Part shown: piece after piece, positions 24,699 through 33,759 of the stretch
Layout of the letters: each line of letters starts with the position of its first letter
Numbering within the stretch: the stretch's first letter is position 1
Source: Natrarchaeobaculum aegyptiacum
GTDB taxonomy: Archaea > Halobacteriota > Halobacteria > Halobacteriales > Natrialbaceae
DNA length: 64,000 nt
Assembly: GCF_002156705.1 (NCBI RefSeq)
Contig: NZ_CP019893.1
Span: 1,178,001-1,242,000 of the forward strand
Direction of reading: 5' to 3'
Position numbers and translations under genes: made by a program
Notes under the pieces: generated by a model
What the model was told of the DNA's origin: nothing
The model's input: the letters and a program-made list of their open reading frames with translations, nothing else
The model's database searches: none

Positions 24699-25582
24699 TC
24701 GTCGTCACCTCCGTCGGTGTCGGCGTCGTCGGTTGCTTCATCGTCATCAGTTTCCGTGTCGTCGCCGTCGTCAGCATCCTGGTCGTCGGATTCCTCGTCT
24801 TCGTCGTCCTCGAGTCCGTCGACGACGCTGACGGTGCCGGATTCCTCGTAGTCGTCGACCGTGACGGTCCAGTCGTGGTCGCCCTCGCCGAGGTCGGCGG
24901 CGGGGACGGTGAACGTCCGTTCGATGGTCTCCTGGCCGTCGATCGTGACGGTCTCGGTCTGGCTTTCCTCGCCGAGTTCGAACTCGATCGTCGCGTCGAT
25001 GGCCTCGAGCTGTCGGTTCTCGACGGTTGCCTCGATCTCGACGTCGTCTTCGAGGTCGACCTCGTCGGCGGCAGCGTCGGCCTCGAGTTCGGTCAGGTCG
25101 AACTCGTCTTCGGAGACGACGTACAGCTTCCCTTCCATGTCGTGATGGCCGGAGCCACAGTACTCGTTACAGACGATGCCGTACTCGCCGGGGTCGTCGA
25201 ACTCGACGGTCATCGTGGAGATCTCCCCGGGGATGACCATCGTGTTGATGTTGGTACCGACGACGCTGAAGCTGTGAATCACGTCGGGGCTGGTGACGTA
25301 GAACGTCACTTCGCTGTTTTCGGGGACGACGATCTCGTTCGGGTTGTACGTGAACGTCTGGGCCCGCACGTAGACCTCGTATTCGTCCTCACCGACCTGT
25401 TCGACGCGTGGTTCGCCGAACCGGTCGTCGTCGAAGACGTCGCCGGGTGAGATCGTCTCTTCGGCGTCGTCGATCATCGCGACCCCGAGGCCGACGGCGC
25501 CGTAGGTGATCGTCGCGATGAACACGACGATCAACAGCATGGCGGCACCGAGCCAGAGTTTTTCGTAGCTGTGAATGTTCAC
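24695..25582 (-). CDS. cbaB: ba3-type terminal oxidase subunit II (CbaB) with C-terminal extension
   Basis: Subunit II takes electrons from a soluble donor through its CuA centre. One N-terminal membrane helix (about residues 10-38) anchors an outside cupredoxin domain with all CuA ligands: His in DVIHSF and C-x3-C-x3-H-x3-M in CNEYCGSGHHDM (about 140-151). Family members of this type end soon after; here about 130 residues follow: a beta-rich Ig/CARDB-like segment (about 175-255) and a 40-residue Asp/Glu tail. GTG start overlaps the cbaD stop. Confidence 0.93.
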   Translation of the reverse strand: MNIHSYEKLWLGAAMLLIVVFIATITYGAVGLGVAMIDDAEETISPGDVFDDDRFGEPRVEQVGEDEYEVYVRAQTFTYNPNEIVVPENSEVTFYVTSPDVIHSFSVVGTNINTMVIPGEISTMTVEFDDPGEYGIVCNEYCGSGHHDMEGKLYVVSEDEFDLTELEADAAADEVDLEDDVEIEATVENRQLEAIDATIEFELGEESQTETVTIDGQETIERTFTVPAADLGEGDHDWTVTVDDYEESGTVSVVDGLEDDEDEESDDQDADDGDDTETDDDEATDDADTDGGDDE

Positions 25583-25800
25583 GCCAGCCCCACCCCGGTT
25601 GCGAGCGTCCCGATGACAGTCGGATCGTTCCCGAGGAACTCAACGAAGTACATGAATATCCACAGCAGGAGCAAGAGGACGAAGTACCCGAGGATCAGAG
25701 TTAGCGTCCCGATCGGGTCGTACTCGTCGTGACCGATCTCTCGCACCGGCTGGTCGGTCCTTCCCCCACCAGCGTCACGTTGTTCAGTCGCCGAACTCAT
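25579..25800 (-). CDS. cbaD: Small single-helix subunit of ba3 oxidase (subunit IIa-like, CbaD)
   Basis: 73 aa with one transmembrane helix (about residues 31-53, GTLTLILGYFVLLLLLWIF) after a hydrophilic N terminus. First gene of the oxidase operon, overlapping cbaB by four bases. The role as subunit IIa equivalent comes from place, size and topology. Its promoter must be in the 100 bp shared with the divergent gene at 25901. Confidence 0.7.
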   Translation of the reverse strand: MSSATEQRDAGGGRTDQPVREIGHDEYDPIGTLTLILGYFVLLLLLWIFMYFVEFLGNDPTVIGTLATGVGLA

Positions 25801-25900
25801 AGGGTCCCGTTGGGAGCAACGACTACTTACTCCTGAATCCGGTTCCTACCCACTGAGAACGGCTAGGTGGTTTAAGTAACTCCTGTCCCGAGGGTCCGGT

Positions 25901-26110
25901 ATGGCGTTCGACTCGCTTACCCCTCGACACACGCTTCCGATCGGTGCCGTCGCCCTCCTGCCGCTGATCTGGTACGCACTCGGGAGTTCGCTCACCGCTG
26001 GCGTGGTCTCGACGGTCAACGTTGTCATTATCCTCGCCTGTATGTACGTCGCATTCTCGCCGGTAGAGAACGGACACGGCGATCACGACTCGGGCGGCAC
26101 GCCGTCGTAA
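25901..26110 (+). CDS. Small membrane protein, probable ba3 oxidase-associated subunit
   Basis: 69 aa with two hydrophobic helices (about 12-30 and 34-54) and a His/Asp-rich tail. It starts 100 bp from cbaD in the opposite direction. Similar small proteins accompany ba3 oxidase operons in haloarchaea and are named as oxidase subunits; I rely on this context. Confidence 0.65.
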   Translation: MAFDSLTPRHTLPIGAVALLPLIWYALGSSLTAGVVSTVNVVIILACMYVAFSPVENGHGDHDSGGTPS

Positions 26111-26361
26111 GCACCGCGCGCACCGTTCGACGAGCGAGGCCGGTCAACTGACACTCGCCACTCAGGCCGGTCTGGATCGACGCGGTACGGTCTTCATCGC
26201 ACTCGAGTGCGGGAACGGCGAGAACCTACCCGGCGGCCACCAGTTCGGCTCGTCGTCGCATCCGTGCGTGCACCACCTATTCACGACTGGCCATCGTGGC
26301 CTTCCGTAGCTGAAGCGGTTCGACGCGACCCTCGAACGGACGACCTCCCTCCGACGAACGA

Positions 26362-28896
26362 ATGTCCGACGCACAACCCCCGGCGACCGACGACGCCTCG
26401 AGTCTCGAGGCGTCCGTGACCGACGACCCTGACCAGTGTACGCTCTGTGGCTTGCCGACGCCGGCAGAGCCGATCACCGACGACGCAGCCGACGGCGACG
26501 ACGGCGCCGTGCCGGGGACGTTCTGCTGTCAGGGCTGCCTCCAGGTCTCCCGGGCTCTCGAATCGGTCGAGGGCGGATCCGACGGCGCAGGCGGCGACCT
26601 CGGGGTCGACGCTGCGGCGATCAGAGAACGGATCGCAGACGAGGGGACCGGCGTCGATCTGCTCGAGGAGGGCGACAGGGACGGGGACGACGATCTCGAG
26701 GACGGTGAGGAGACGTTCCTCCGGGTCGACGGGATGCACTGTTCGACCTGTGAGGCGTTCCTCGAGAGTCGTGTGGCCGCACTCGATGGAGTCGCCGGCG
26801 CGCAAGCCAGTTACGCGACCGAGACGATGCGCGTGGTCTACGACCCCGACCGGGTCGACGGGCAGGAGTTGCCCGACCTCGTCTCGGGATACGGCTACCG
26901 TGCGTCGGACCGCGCCGACGACGACGACGGCGCAGACGAGGGGCAGGCACTCGTGAAGTTCCTGATCGGCGGCGGGCTGTTCGGCATGATGGTGATGGTG
27001 TGGTACGCCGTCTTCCTCTACCCGAGTTACTTCGGCTACGACCCGTTCGTCGAGTTCGGGAGCTACGACGGCTACTACGTCGCGGTCAACATCTGGCTGA
27101 TGACCTCGTTCGTCCTCTTCTATACGGGCTATCCGATCCTCCGTGGTGCGTACGTGAGCGTACGGGCCGGCGTCCCGAACATGGACCTGCTCGTCAGCAC
27201 CGCCGCTCTCGGCGCCTACGCCTACAGCACGCTCGCGATGGCGCTCGGACGAACGGACCTCTACTTCGACGTGAGCGTCGCGGTGATTCTGGTGGTCACC
27301 GCCGGGACCTACTACGAGGGCCGGATCAAGCGCCGCGCGGTCTCGCTGCTCTCTGACCTCACCGAGCAGCAGGTCGACGAGGCGCGACTCGAGAGCGGTG
27401 AGACGGTGACACTCGAGGAGGTCGCACCCGGCCAGCGACTGCTCGTCAAACCCGGAGAACGGATCCCGCTGGACGGTCGGCTGGTCGAGGGGGCAGCCGC
27501 AGTCGACGAGTCGCTCGTCACCGGCGAGTCCCTGCCCGTCCAGAAGGAGGCAGGCGACCCCGTCCGCGGAGGCACCGTCGTCACCGACGCGCCGGTCGTC
27601 CTCGAGGTCGGCCCGGAGGCCGAGAGCACGCTCGATCGGCTGGTCTCGTTGCTGTGGTCGATCCAGAGCGCTCGCCCCGGCGTTCAGCGACTCGCAGATA
27701 AGCTGGCGACGATCTTCGTTCCGCTCGTATTGACGCTCGCAGCCGCGGCGACGGTGCTGTTCTACGCGACCGGTTCCGGGCTCTCTTCTGCCCTGCTGAT
27801 CGGACTCACCGTCGTGATCGTCTCCTGTCCCTGCGCGCTCGGGCTGGCGACCCCGCTGGCGATCGCCTCTGGAGTCCAGTCGGCCGCCAGCCGCGGGATC
27901 GTCGTTGCCGCCGAGACGCTCTTCGAGGACGCCCCCGAGGTCGACGTCGTCGTCCTCGACAAGACTGGCACGCTCACGACGGGCACGATGGACGTCGTCG
28001 ACGTCCACGCACCCGACGACGCGCCGGAAACTGTCCTCCGGCGGGCCGGTGCCGTCGAGTCCCTCTCGGAACACCCGATCGCAGACGCGATCGTCGAGGC
28101 CGCGCGCGAAGACGAGGACGGAGACCCGGGTGAGGACGGGGGGACTGGCCCCACAGCCGACATCGGGGTCGACGTCGACAGCTTCGAACGTGACCGTCGC
28201 GGCGTCGCCGGCGTCGTCGACGGAGAGTGCGTCGTCGTTGGCCACCCCGACTACTGTCGCGAACGAGGACTCGCGGTTCCCGAGGGGCTCGAGTCGACGG
28301 TCGACGCGGCCCGCGCGGCGGGCGACGTCCCGGTCGCCGTCGGCTGGGACGACCGCGTTCACGGCGTGATCGTCGTCGGCGACGCGCCACGGGCGCGCTG
28401 GCGCGAGGCAGTGTCGACGCTCGCCGACGGTCGTGAGGTCGTCGTGCTCACCGGCGACGAAGGTGCCGCAGCGGAGCGCTTCCGCGAGGTCGACGGCGTC
28501 GACGAGGTGTTCGCGGGCGTCCCGCCGGAGGCGAAAGCCGAGACTGTCAGGCGACTCCGCGCCCGTGGCACCGTCGCCATGGTCGGTGACGGCTCGAACG
28601 ACGCGCCCGCACTCGCGGCCGCCGACGTCGGTATCGCGATGGGCAGCGGGACGAAACTCGCGACCGACGCCGCCGACGCCGTCGTCGTCGGGGACGACCT
28701 CGAGTCGGTCGCGGAGACGTTCGACGTCGCCGCGGGGACGAACGCACGGATTCGTCAGAACCTCGGCTGGGCGTTCTTCTACAACGCCGTCGCCATCCCG
28801 CTCGCGATCACGGGCCTGCTCAATCCGCTCTTTGCGGCCCTCGCGATGGCGACGAGCAGCGTCCTCGTCGTGATCAACTCCTCGCGGTCGATCTGA
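26362..28896 (+). CDS. Copper-type heavy-metal P1B ATPase
   Basis: 844-aa ATP-driven metal transporter. N-terminal zinc-ribbon-like part (CTLCGLPTP and FCCQGC, residues about 25-60), an HMA metal-binding domain with M-x-C-x2-C (GMHCSTC, about 128-134), eight membrane helices, the intramembrane CPC of class 1B-1 pumps ([13 protein letters not shown]), phosphorylation site DKTGTLTTG and hinge [13 protein letters not shown]. The N-terminal Cys region resembles CcoI/FixI-type pumps that supply copper to oxidases, and the ba3 oxidase genes lie next to it; export to the oxidase CuA/CuB sites is therefore a reasonable inference. Confidence 0.92.
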   Translation: MSDAQPPATDDASSLEASVTDDPDQCTLCGLPTPAEPITDDAADGDDGAVPGTFCCQGCLQVSRALESVEGGSDGAGGDLGVDAAAIRERIADEGTGVDLLEEGDRDGDDDLEDGEETFLRVDGMHCSTCEAFLESRVAALDGVAGAQASYATETMRVVYDPDRVDGQELPDLVSGYGYRASDRADDDDGADEGQALVKFLIGGGLFGMMVMVWYAVFLYPSYFGYDPFVEFGSYDGYYVAVNIWLMTSFVLFYTGYPILRGAYVSVRAGVPNMDLLVSTAALGAYAYSTLAMALGRTDLYFDVSVAVILVVTAGTYYEGRIKRRAVSLLSDLTEQQVDEARLESGETVTLEEVAPGQRLLVKPGERIPLDGRLVEGAAAVDESLVTGESLPVQKEAGDPVRGGTVVTDAPVVLEVGPEAESTLDRLVSLLWSIQSARPGVQRLADKLATIFVPLVLTLAAAATVLFYATGSGLSSALLIGLTVVIVSCPCALGLATPLAIASGVQSAASRGIVVAAETLFEDAPEVDVVVLDKTGTLTTGTMDVVDVHAPDDAPETVLRRAGAVESLSEHPIADAIVEAAREDEDGDPGEDGGTGPTADIGVDVDSFERDRRGVAGVVDGECVVVGHPDYCRERGLAVPEGLESTVDAARAAGDVPVAVGWDDRVHGVIVVGDAPRARWREAVSTLADGREVVVLTGDEGAAAERFREVDGVDEVFAGVPPEAKAETVRRLRARGTVAMVGDGSNDAPALAAADVGIAMGSGTKLATDAADAVVVGDDLESVAETFDVAAGTNARIRQNLGWAFFYNAVAIPLAITGLLNPLFAALAMATSSVLVVINSSRSI

Positions 28897-29124
28897 TCAG
28901 GACTCCCGCGTCGAGACGTCTTCGAGTATCCGGCGCTCGTCGTCGTCGTAAACGTAGGTCGTCTCCGGGTCTTCGTCTCTGGTCTGGCGATGGTTCCCGT
29001 CACAGAACGGGAACGAGTCGGACAGACCACACTGACAGACCGCGACGTTTCCCTTCTCGTCGTCGAGGTCAGAGGGGTCGAGTTTTCGCGGGCCGGTCGC
29101 GTCGAGTTCGACGAGTCGTGCCAT
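28897..29124 (-). CDS. CDGSH-type iron-sulfur protein
   Basis: 75 aa with one CDGSH motif: C-x-C (CQCGLS) then C-D-G-x-H (FCDGNH), which holds a 2Fe-2S cluster with three Cys and one His. Soluble, so redox or cluster-transfer work in the cytoplasm is expected. It is tail-to-tail with the P-type ATPase, which ends at the base before its stop. Confidence 0.9.
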   Translation of the reverse strand: MARLVELDATGPRKLDPSDLDDEKGNVAVCQCGLSDSFPFCDGNHRQTRDEDPETTYVYDDDERRILEDVSTRES

Positions 29125-29306
29125 CGTCGGCCCTTGGACCCGTGCCGACGAAAGGGCATCGCGGACGACGGCGCGGCACCGTCAGATAGAATGCTGTGTG
29201 CTATCGACACCCTCGAGATTGGCCTCGAGAACGCTCGAGCGGTGGGTCACCGTCGCCCAAACGGCAAACTACTTGGTCGTCCTCCTGAATTTCTTCGGTA
29301 GCAGCT

Positions 29307-29600
29307 ATGAGCCCGGAGGCCGGCGGCACGGAGGCCGCCATCGCACTCGCGATCGTAAAGACCCTCAGTCTGGTCGTCGGCGGCCTCATCACCTTTCTCG
29401 CGTTCCGGGCCTATCGTCGCACCCACCAGCGGGCACTCGGCCTGCTGACGGTCGGCTTTGGACTCGTCACCCTCGGGCTGGTGCTCGCGGGAACGCTCTA
29501 CGAGATTCTGGGCGTGTCACTGTATGTGGGTATCCTGCTCGAGAGCCTGCTGATGCTCGCGGGCTTTCTGGTGATCGCGTACTCACTGTACGTTACTTGA
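29307..29600 (+). CDS. Small membrane protein (DUF7521-like)
   Basis: 97 aa almost filled by three transmembrane helices (about 10-32, 42-64, 72-95). Small three-helix proteins with the FRAYRRT loop are common in haloarchaea and often sit beside winged-helix regulators. No function known. Confidence 0.75.
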   Translation: MSPEAGGTEAAIALAIVKTLSLVVGGLITFLAFRAYRRTHQRALGLLTVGFGLVTLGLVLAGTLYEILGVSLYVGILLESLLMLAGFLVIAYSLYVT

Positions 29601-29778
29601 TCGCTGGATAGCAGCGGTCAGGCGGTGTGTCTCGGTAACCGAAGCGAGCGAGGATCCGCCGGTGAGACGGCACCCGTGAGACACACGGGTGAAACGACGA
29701 CAGCCGTCGCGACCACGAGTTGCCCGTCGCGCTGGGTCGGTCGTGAACTACATCCTTCTTGGACCCTATCTCGACAGC

Positions 29779-30324
29779 ATGACCCGGCGTGTCACGGCCT
29801 CGCTCGACGACGATGCAGAGACAGCACTCGAGACCCTGTTATCGGAGACGGGGGCAGGCCAAAGCGAGGTCGTCCGTCGTGCGCTGACCTTTTACGCGGC
29901 GAACCTCGAGGCGGCAAGCGGGAGACCGAGTGAAAATCTGGAGCAGTACTACAGGATGCTCTCGTCGGGCGAACACGTCCTGCTCGACGTCGATTTCCTG
30001 CACGCGTTCCTCGAGTTCTGCTACGAAGACGGCGAACCGGATCCCGAATTCGTCGAGGCGGCAGACCGCGTCTCGGACTACCACGTCCGGGAGTACGCAG
30101 AGCGGTTCGAATCGGTCGGTGACGTGCTCGAGTGGCTCTCGTTCTGTGGCTTTCTCGCTGTCCGGGAGGAGGGTGACGGCGTCTATCACGTGGTCTTTCC
30201 CTCGGAGCCCATCCGGTGGTTTATGACGCGATTCGTGGAGCGTGCCACGGCAGATCTGCCCACAGAGATCGAGATCGACCGCGGCGTCTCGAAGGTGATC
30301 GTTACCGAACGGGCAACCGACTGA
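29779..30324 (+). CDS. Ribbon-helix-helix regulator next to Nramp gene
   Basis: 181 aa from ATG 29779; the longer frame upstream is not needed. Residues 1-40 are a CopG/Arc-like ribbon-helix-helix (RRVTASLDDDAETALETLL...SEVVRRALTFYAANLE). The remaining 140 residues form an alpha/beta domain without clear metal motif that might sense a ligand. The next gene in the same direction, 139 bases on, is a metal transporter, and three direct repeats in that gap (30340-30369) are a plausible binding site. Confidence 0.72.
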   Translation: MTRRVTASLDDDAETALETLLSETGAGQSEVVRRALTFYAANLEAASGRPSENLEQYYRMLSSGEHVLLDVDFLHAFLEFCYEDGEPDPEFVEAADRVSDYHVREYAERFESVGDVLEWLSFCGFLAVREEGDGVYHVVFPSEPIRWFMTRFVERATADLPTEIEIDRGVSKVIVTERATD

Positions 30325-30339
30325 GTCGACCCGCACAAA

Positions 30340-30369
30340 ACATTCACACACATTCATACAGATTCATAA
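30340..30369 (+). promoter_or_regulatory. Three 10-bp direct repeats ahead of the Nramp gene
   Basis: ACATTCACAC, ACATTCATAC, AGATTCATAA in immediate succession, one helical turn apart, as suits a ribbon-helix-helix protein. A TATA-like TATTTTTAATA follows at about 30424-30434, 30 bases before the ATG. Confidence 0.45.
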
Positions 30370-30462
30370 CCCATATGTTCAGTGTAGTTCCGATCTAATA
30401 GGCATATGACTGCCGCTTAACGGTATTTTTAATACGGAATCGGAGAAGTGTGATGCCGTAAC

Positions 30463-31668
30463 ATGGGAATAGCAGACAGAATCAAAGCGATCGGTCCGGG
30501 AGCGCTCGTCGCAGCGGCGTTCGTTGGACCGGGAACCGTGACGACAGCGAGCGTCATCGGTGCGGAGTACGCGTACCTGCTCGTGTGGACGATCGCGTTC
30601 TCGATCGTGGCGACGATCGTCCTGCAGGAGATGAGCGCACGACTCGGCCTGATCTCACAGGAAGGACTGGGAGAGGCGCTTCGGAACGAGTTTTCGAACC
30701 CGTTCGTAAAGTGGGGAGCGGTTATCCTCGTCGTGTGGGCGATCGGGATCGGGACCGCAGCGTTCCAGACGGGCAACATCGTCGGTGGGGCCGCTGGTCT
30801 CTCGACGATTACCGGCGTCAGCGAGAACGTCTGGGGACCGGTCATCGGCCTCGTCGCCGGTGCCCTGCTATGGTCGGGTAACTACAAACTGATCGAGCGA
30901 GTCTTCATCGGACTCGTCGCGATCATGGGACTCGCGTTCGTGATCAACGCCATCGTGGTCGGACCGGACCTCGTTTCGCTGTCGGTCGGGCTCGTCCCTA
31001 CAGTTCCCGACGGATCGGCCTACCTGATCGCCGGCCTGATCGGCACGACCGTCGTCGGCTACAACCTGTTCTTACACGCCAGTACGGTCCAGGAACGCTG
31101 GGACGGCGCCGAGGACCTCGCGGAGTGTCGGACCGACACCGTGGGAATGATCATCGTCGGCGGGATCATCACGACGGCCATCGTCGTCACTGCCGCGGCC
31201 GTCTTCCCCGAGGGAACCGAGATCGGCGACGTCGGCGCGATGGCCGACCAGCTCGAGCCGGTCTTCGGTGGCTACGCACTCACGTTCTTCGCGATCGGGC
31301 TGTTCGCCGCCGGATTCACGAGCGCGATGAGTGCGCCGCTGGCCGGTGCGTACGCGACCGCTGGTGCGCTCGGCTGGGACCGTGACCTCACCTCGACGAA
31401 GTTCCGCGCGATCTGGATGACGATCCTGGGCGTCGGGATCGTCTTCTCGGGACTCGGACTGAACCCGGTCGAAGTAATTATCTTCGCACAGGTCGCCAAC
31501 GGGCTCCTGTTGCCGATTCTGGCCGTCTTCCTCATCTACGCGATGAACAACGACGAACTGCTCGGCGAACACACGAACAGCACGCTCCAGAACGCACTCG
31601 GTGCAGTCGTCACGCTCGTGGCGATTGGCATCGGGCTACAGACGCTGTACGACGTTCTCGTGCTCTAA
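30463..31668 (+). CDS. Nramp-family divalent cation transporter with altered metal site
   Basis: 401-aa membrane protein with about eleven helices. Nramp features: first helix VGPGTVTTASVIGAEYAY, second EMSARLGLISQEGLGEAL, sixth helix TTVVGYNLFLHASTVQERW. Canonical Mn/Fe carriers have DPGN in helix 1 and M-P-H in helix 6; here these read GPGT and YNLFLH, so the Asp, Asn and Met that hold the ion are absent. It therefore belongs to a divergent branch with other selectivity (Mg, Al-complex or an organic substrate cannot be told apart here). The hydantoinase genes follow 75 bases later. Confidence 0.85.
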   Translation: MGIADRIKAIGPGALVAAAFVGPGTVTTASVIGAEYAYLLVWTIAFSIVATIVLQEMSARLGLISQEGLGEALRNEFSNPFVKWGAVILVVWAIGIGTAAFQTGNIVGGAAGLSTITGVSENVWGPVIGLVAGALLWSGNYKLIERVFIGLVAIMGLAFVINAIVVGPDLVSLSVGLVPTVPDGSAYLIAGLIGTTVVGYNLFLHASTVQERWDGAEDLAECRTDTVGMIIVGGIITTAIVVTAAAVFPEGTEIGDVGAMADQLEPVFGGYALTFFAIGLFAAGFTSAMSAPLAGAYATAGALGWDRDLTSTKFRAIWMTILGVGIVFSGLGLNPVEVIIFAQVANGLLLPILAVFLIYAMNNDELLGEHTNSTLQNALGAVVTLVAIGIGLQTLYDVLVL

Positions 31669-31743
31669 CGACAGTTCCTGATTTCGATCTACATGAACGA
31701 CGTAAACGACAACGATTCCCCGCAAGCGGTTTCGACTACGAGT

Positions 31744-33759
31744 ATGAACACCGACGACACCCGAATCGGCGTCGACGTCGGCGGCACCTTCACCGACGTC
31801 GCCCTCTCGGTCGACGACCGGCTCGTCACCGCGAAGGTGCCGACCACCGACGACCAGAGCGTCGGGGTCCTCGAGGGTATCCACAAGGCCTGCGAGCGCG
31901 CCGGGATCGACCCCGGCGAGATCGACGACTTCGCCCACGCGATGACCGTCTCGGTCAACGCCCTCCTGGAACGTGGCGGCGCGAAAACCGCGCTCGTGAC
32001 GACCGAGGGGTTCCGGGACGTCCTCGAGATCGGCCGCCAGAATCGGCCGGATCTGTACGATCTCGAGGCCGAAAAGCCAGATCCGCTCGTCCCGCGCGAA
32101 CTGCGGTTCGAGGTGGCCGAACGGACGACCGACGATGGAATCGAGTCGGAAGTCGCTCCGGAGGACGTCCGCGAGCTGGCAGAAACGATCGACGAGCGCG
32201 ACGTCGAGGCCGTCGCCGTCTGCCTGCTGCACGCCTACGCCGACACCGAGAACGAACGGGTCGCCGCATCGATCCTGCGGGAGGAACTCGACGTCCCGGT
32301 GTCGGCCTCCCACGAGGTGCTCGCGGAGTTTCGCGAGTTCGAACGAACCTCGACGACGGCCGTCGACGCCTACGTCCGGCCGGCGATCGACAGCTACGTC
32401 GGCCGGCTGGTCGACGAATCCGAAAGCGAGGGCATTCCAGCGCCACGGATCATGCAGGCAAACGGCGGCATCGCCGACCCCGAGACGGTGCGTGAACACG
32501 CCGTCACGACGACGATGTCCGGTCCCGCTGCGGGCGTCGTCGGCGCGGCCGCGACCGTCCCCGACGACGACGTCGCCGGGCTCGTCACCTTCGACATGGG
32601 TGGCACCTCGAGCGACGTGAGCCTCGTCCGTGACGGACAGGCCGAACGAACGACCGACGCCGAGATCGCCGGCCTGCCGATCCGGACGCCGATGGTCGAC
32701 GTCAACACCGTCGGTGCGGGCGGTGGCTCGATCGCCTGGGTCGACGCCGGCGGCGCACTCCGGGTCGGCCCCCAGTCCTCGGGTGCCGACCCCGGCCCCG
32801 CCTGTTACGGGAACGGCGGAACGGACCCCACCGTCACCGACGCCAACGTCGTGCTGGGCTACATCGGCCCCGAAACCGCACTCGGCGGCGAGATGACCCT
32901 GGACGTCGAGGCGGCTCACGACGTCCTCGATGGACTGGCCGCGGAGGCCGGTCTCGAGGACGCACTCGAGGCGGCCCAGGGCGTCTACCGGGTCGCGAAC
33001 GCGACGATGACCCGGACGATCCGTGCGGTGACCGTCGAACGCGGCCACGACCCACGGGAGTTCGCACTCGTCGCGTTCGGCGGTGCCGGCCCGATGCACG
33101 CCGGGGCGCTCGCGGACGCGCTCGAGGTCGACCGTGTCGTCGTCCCACGTCCGGGCGGCGTCCTCTCGGCGTTCGGTCTGCTGGCAGCCGACGAGAGCTA
33201 CGACGCCGTCCGAACCGTCGGCGTCGGTCTCGAGGAGGCCACACCCGCGACGCTCGAGGACGTGTACGGCGACCTCGTCGCCGACGTGCTCGCCGACGCC
33301 TCCGATCCAGACGCCGCACGGGTCGAACGCGCCGCAGATTGCCGGTACGCCGGCCAGAGCTTCGAACTGACCGTCCCCGTCGGTGACTCGTTCAGCGCCG
33401 CCGCGGTCGAAGAGCGGTTCCACGAGTCACACGAACGGGCCTACGGCTACGCGATGGACGAGGCGATCGAGGTCGTCAACCTGCGGACGACGGCGACGAT
33501 CCCGGGCACCGAACCGACCGTCCGCCACCACGGCGAGGGCGACGCACTCCTCGGCACGCGCGAGGCGTACTTCCCCGGTGCAGGTCCACGAGAGACCACA
33601 GTCTACGAGCGCGATCGACTCGCACCCGGCGTGACGATTTCTGGACCCGCAATCCTCGAACAGGCAGAGAGTACGACCGTCGTTCCCCCGACGTGGGCGG
33701 GCGACATTCTGGCAGATGGAAGCCTCGTGATGACCCGTGAGGGGGTGGACGACCGATGA
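31744..33759 (+). CDS. hyuA: Hydantoinase/5-oxoprolinase family protein, subunit A (HyuA)
   Basis: 671 aa from ATG 31744, just before the conserved IGVDVGGTFTDV phosphate-binding segment; ATG 31693 would add 17 residues. Actin-like ATPase fold with the second glycine-rich block FDMGGTSSDVSLV and FGGAGPMHAG. With HyuB it performs ATP-dependent hydrolysis of hydantoin, N-methylhydantoin or oxoproline-like rings; the substrate is not clear from sequence. The stop overlaps the hyuB start by four bases. Confidence 0.92.
   Translation: MNTDDTRIGVDVGGTFTDVALSVDDRLVTAKVPTTDDQSVGVLEGIHKACERAGIDPGEIDDFAHAMTVSVNALLERGGAKTALVTTEGFRDVLEIGRQNRPDLYDLEAEKPDPLVPRELRFEVAERTTDDGIESEVAPEDVRELAETIDERDVEAVAVCLLHAYADTENERVAASILREELDVPVSASHEVLAEFREFERTSTTAVDAYVRPAIDSYVGRLVDESESEGIPAPRIMQANGGIADPETVREHAVTTTMSGPAAGVVGAAATVPDDDVAGLVTFDMGGTSSDVSLVRDGQAERTTDAEIAGLPIRTPMVDVNTVGAGGGSIAWVDAGGALRVGPQSSGADPGPACYGNGGTDPTVTDANVVLGYIGPETALGGEMTLDVEAAHDVLDGLAAEAGLEDALEAAQGVYRVANATMTRTIRAVTVERGHDPREFALVAFGGAGPMHAGALADALEVDRVVVPRPGGVLSAFGLLAADESYDAVRTVGVGLEEATPATLEDVYGDLVADVLADASDPDAARVERAADCRYAGQSFELTVPVGDSFSAAAVEERFHESHERAYGYAMDEAIEVVNLRTTATIPGTEPTVRHHGEGDALLGTREAYFPGAGPRETTVYERDRLAPGVTISGPAILEQAESTTVVPPTWAGDILADGSLVMTREGVDDR

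Noticed and set aside
23508-24851. Plus-strand frame of 447 aa opposite cbaA/cbaB
   Set aside because: Shadow of the GC-rich oxidase genes; composition extreme in Arg, Glu and Asp, no family, while the opposite strand carries all oxidase motifs.
26281-28362. Minus-strand frame of 693 aa opposite the P-type ATPase
   Set aside because: Low-complexity shadow; the ATPase on the plus strand has every catalytic motif.
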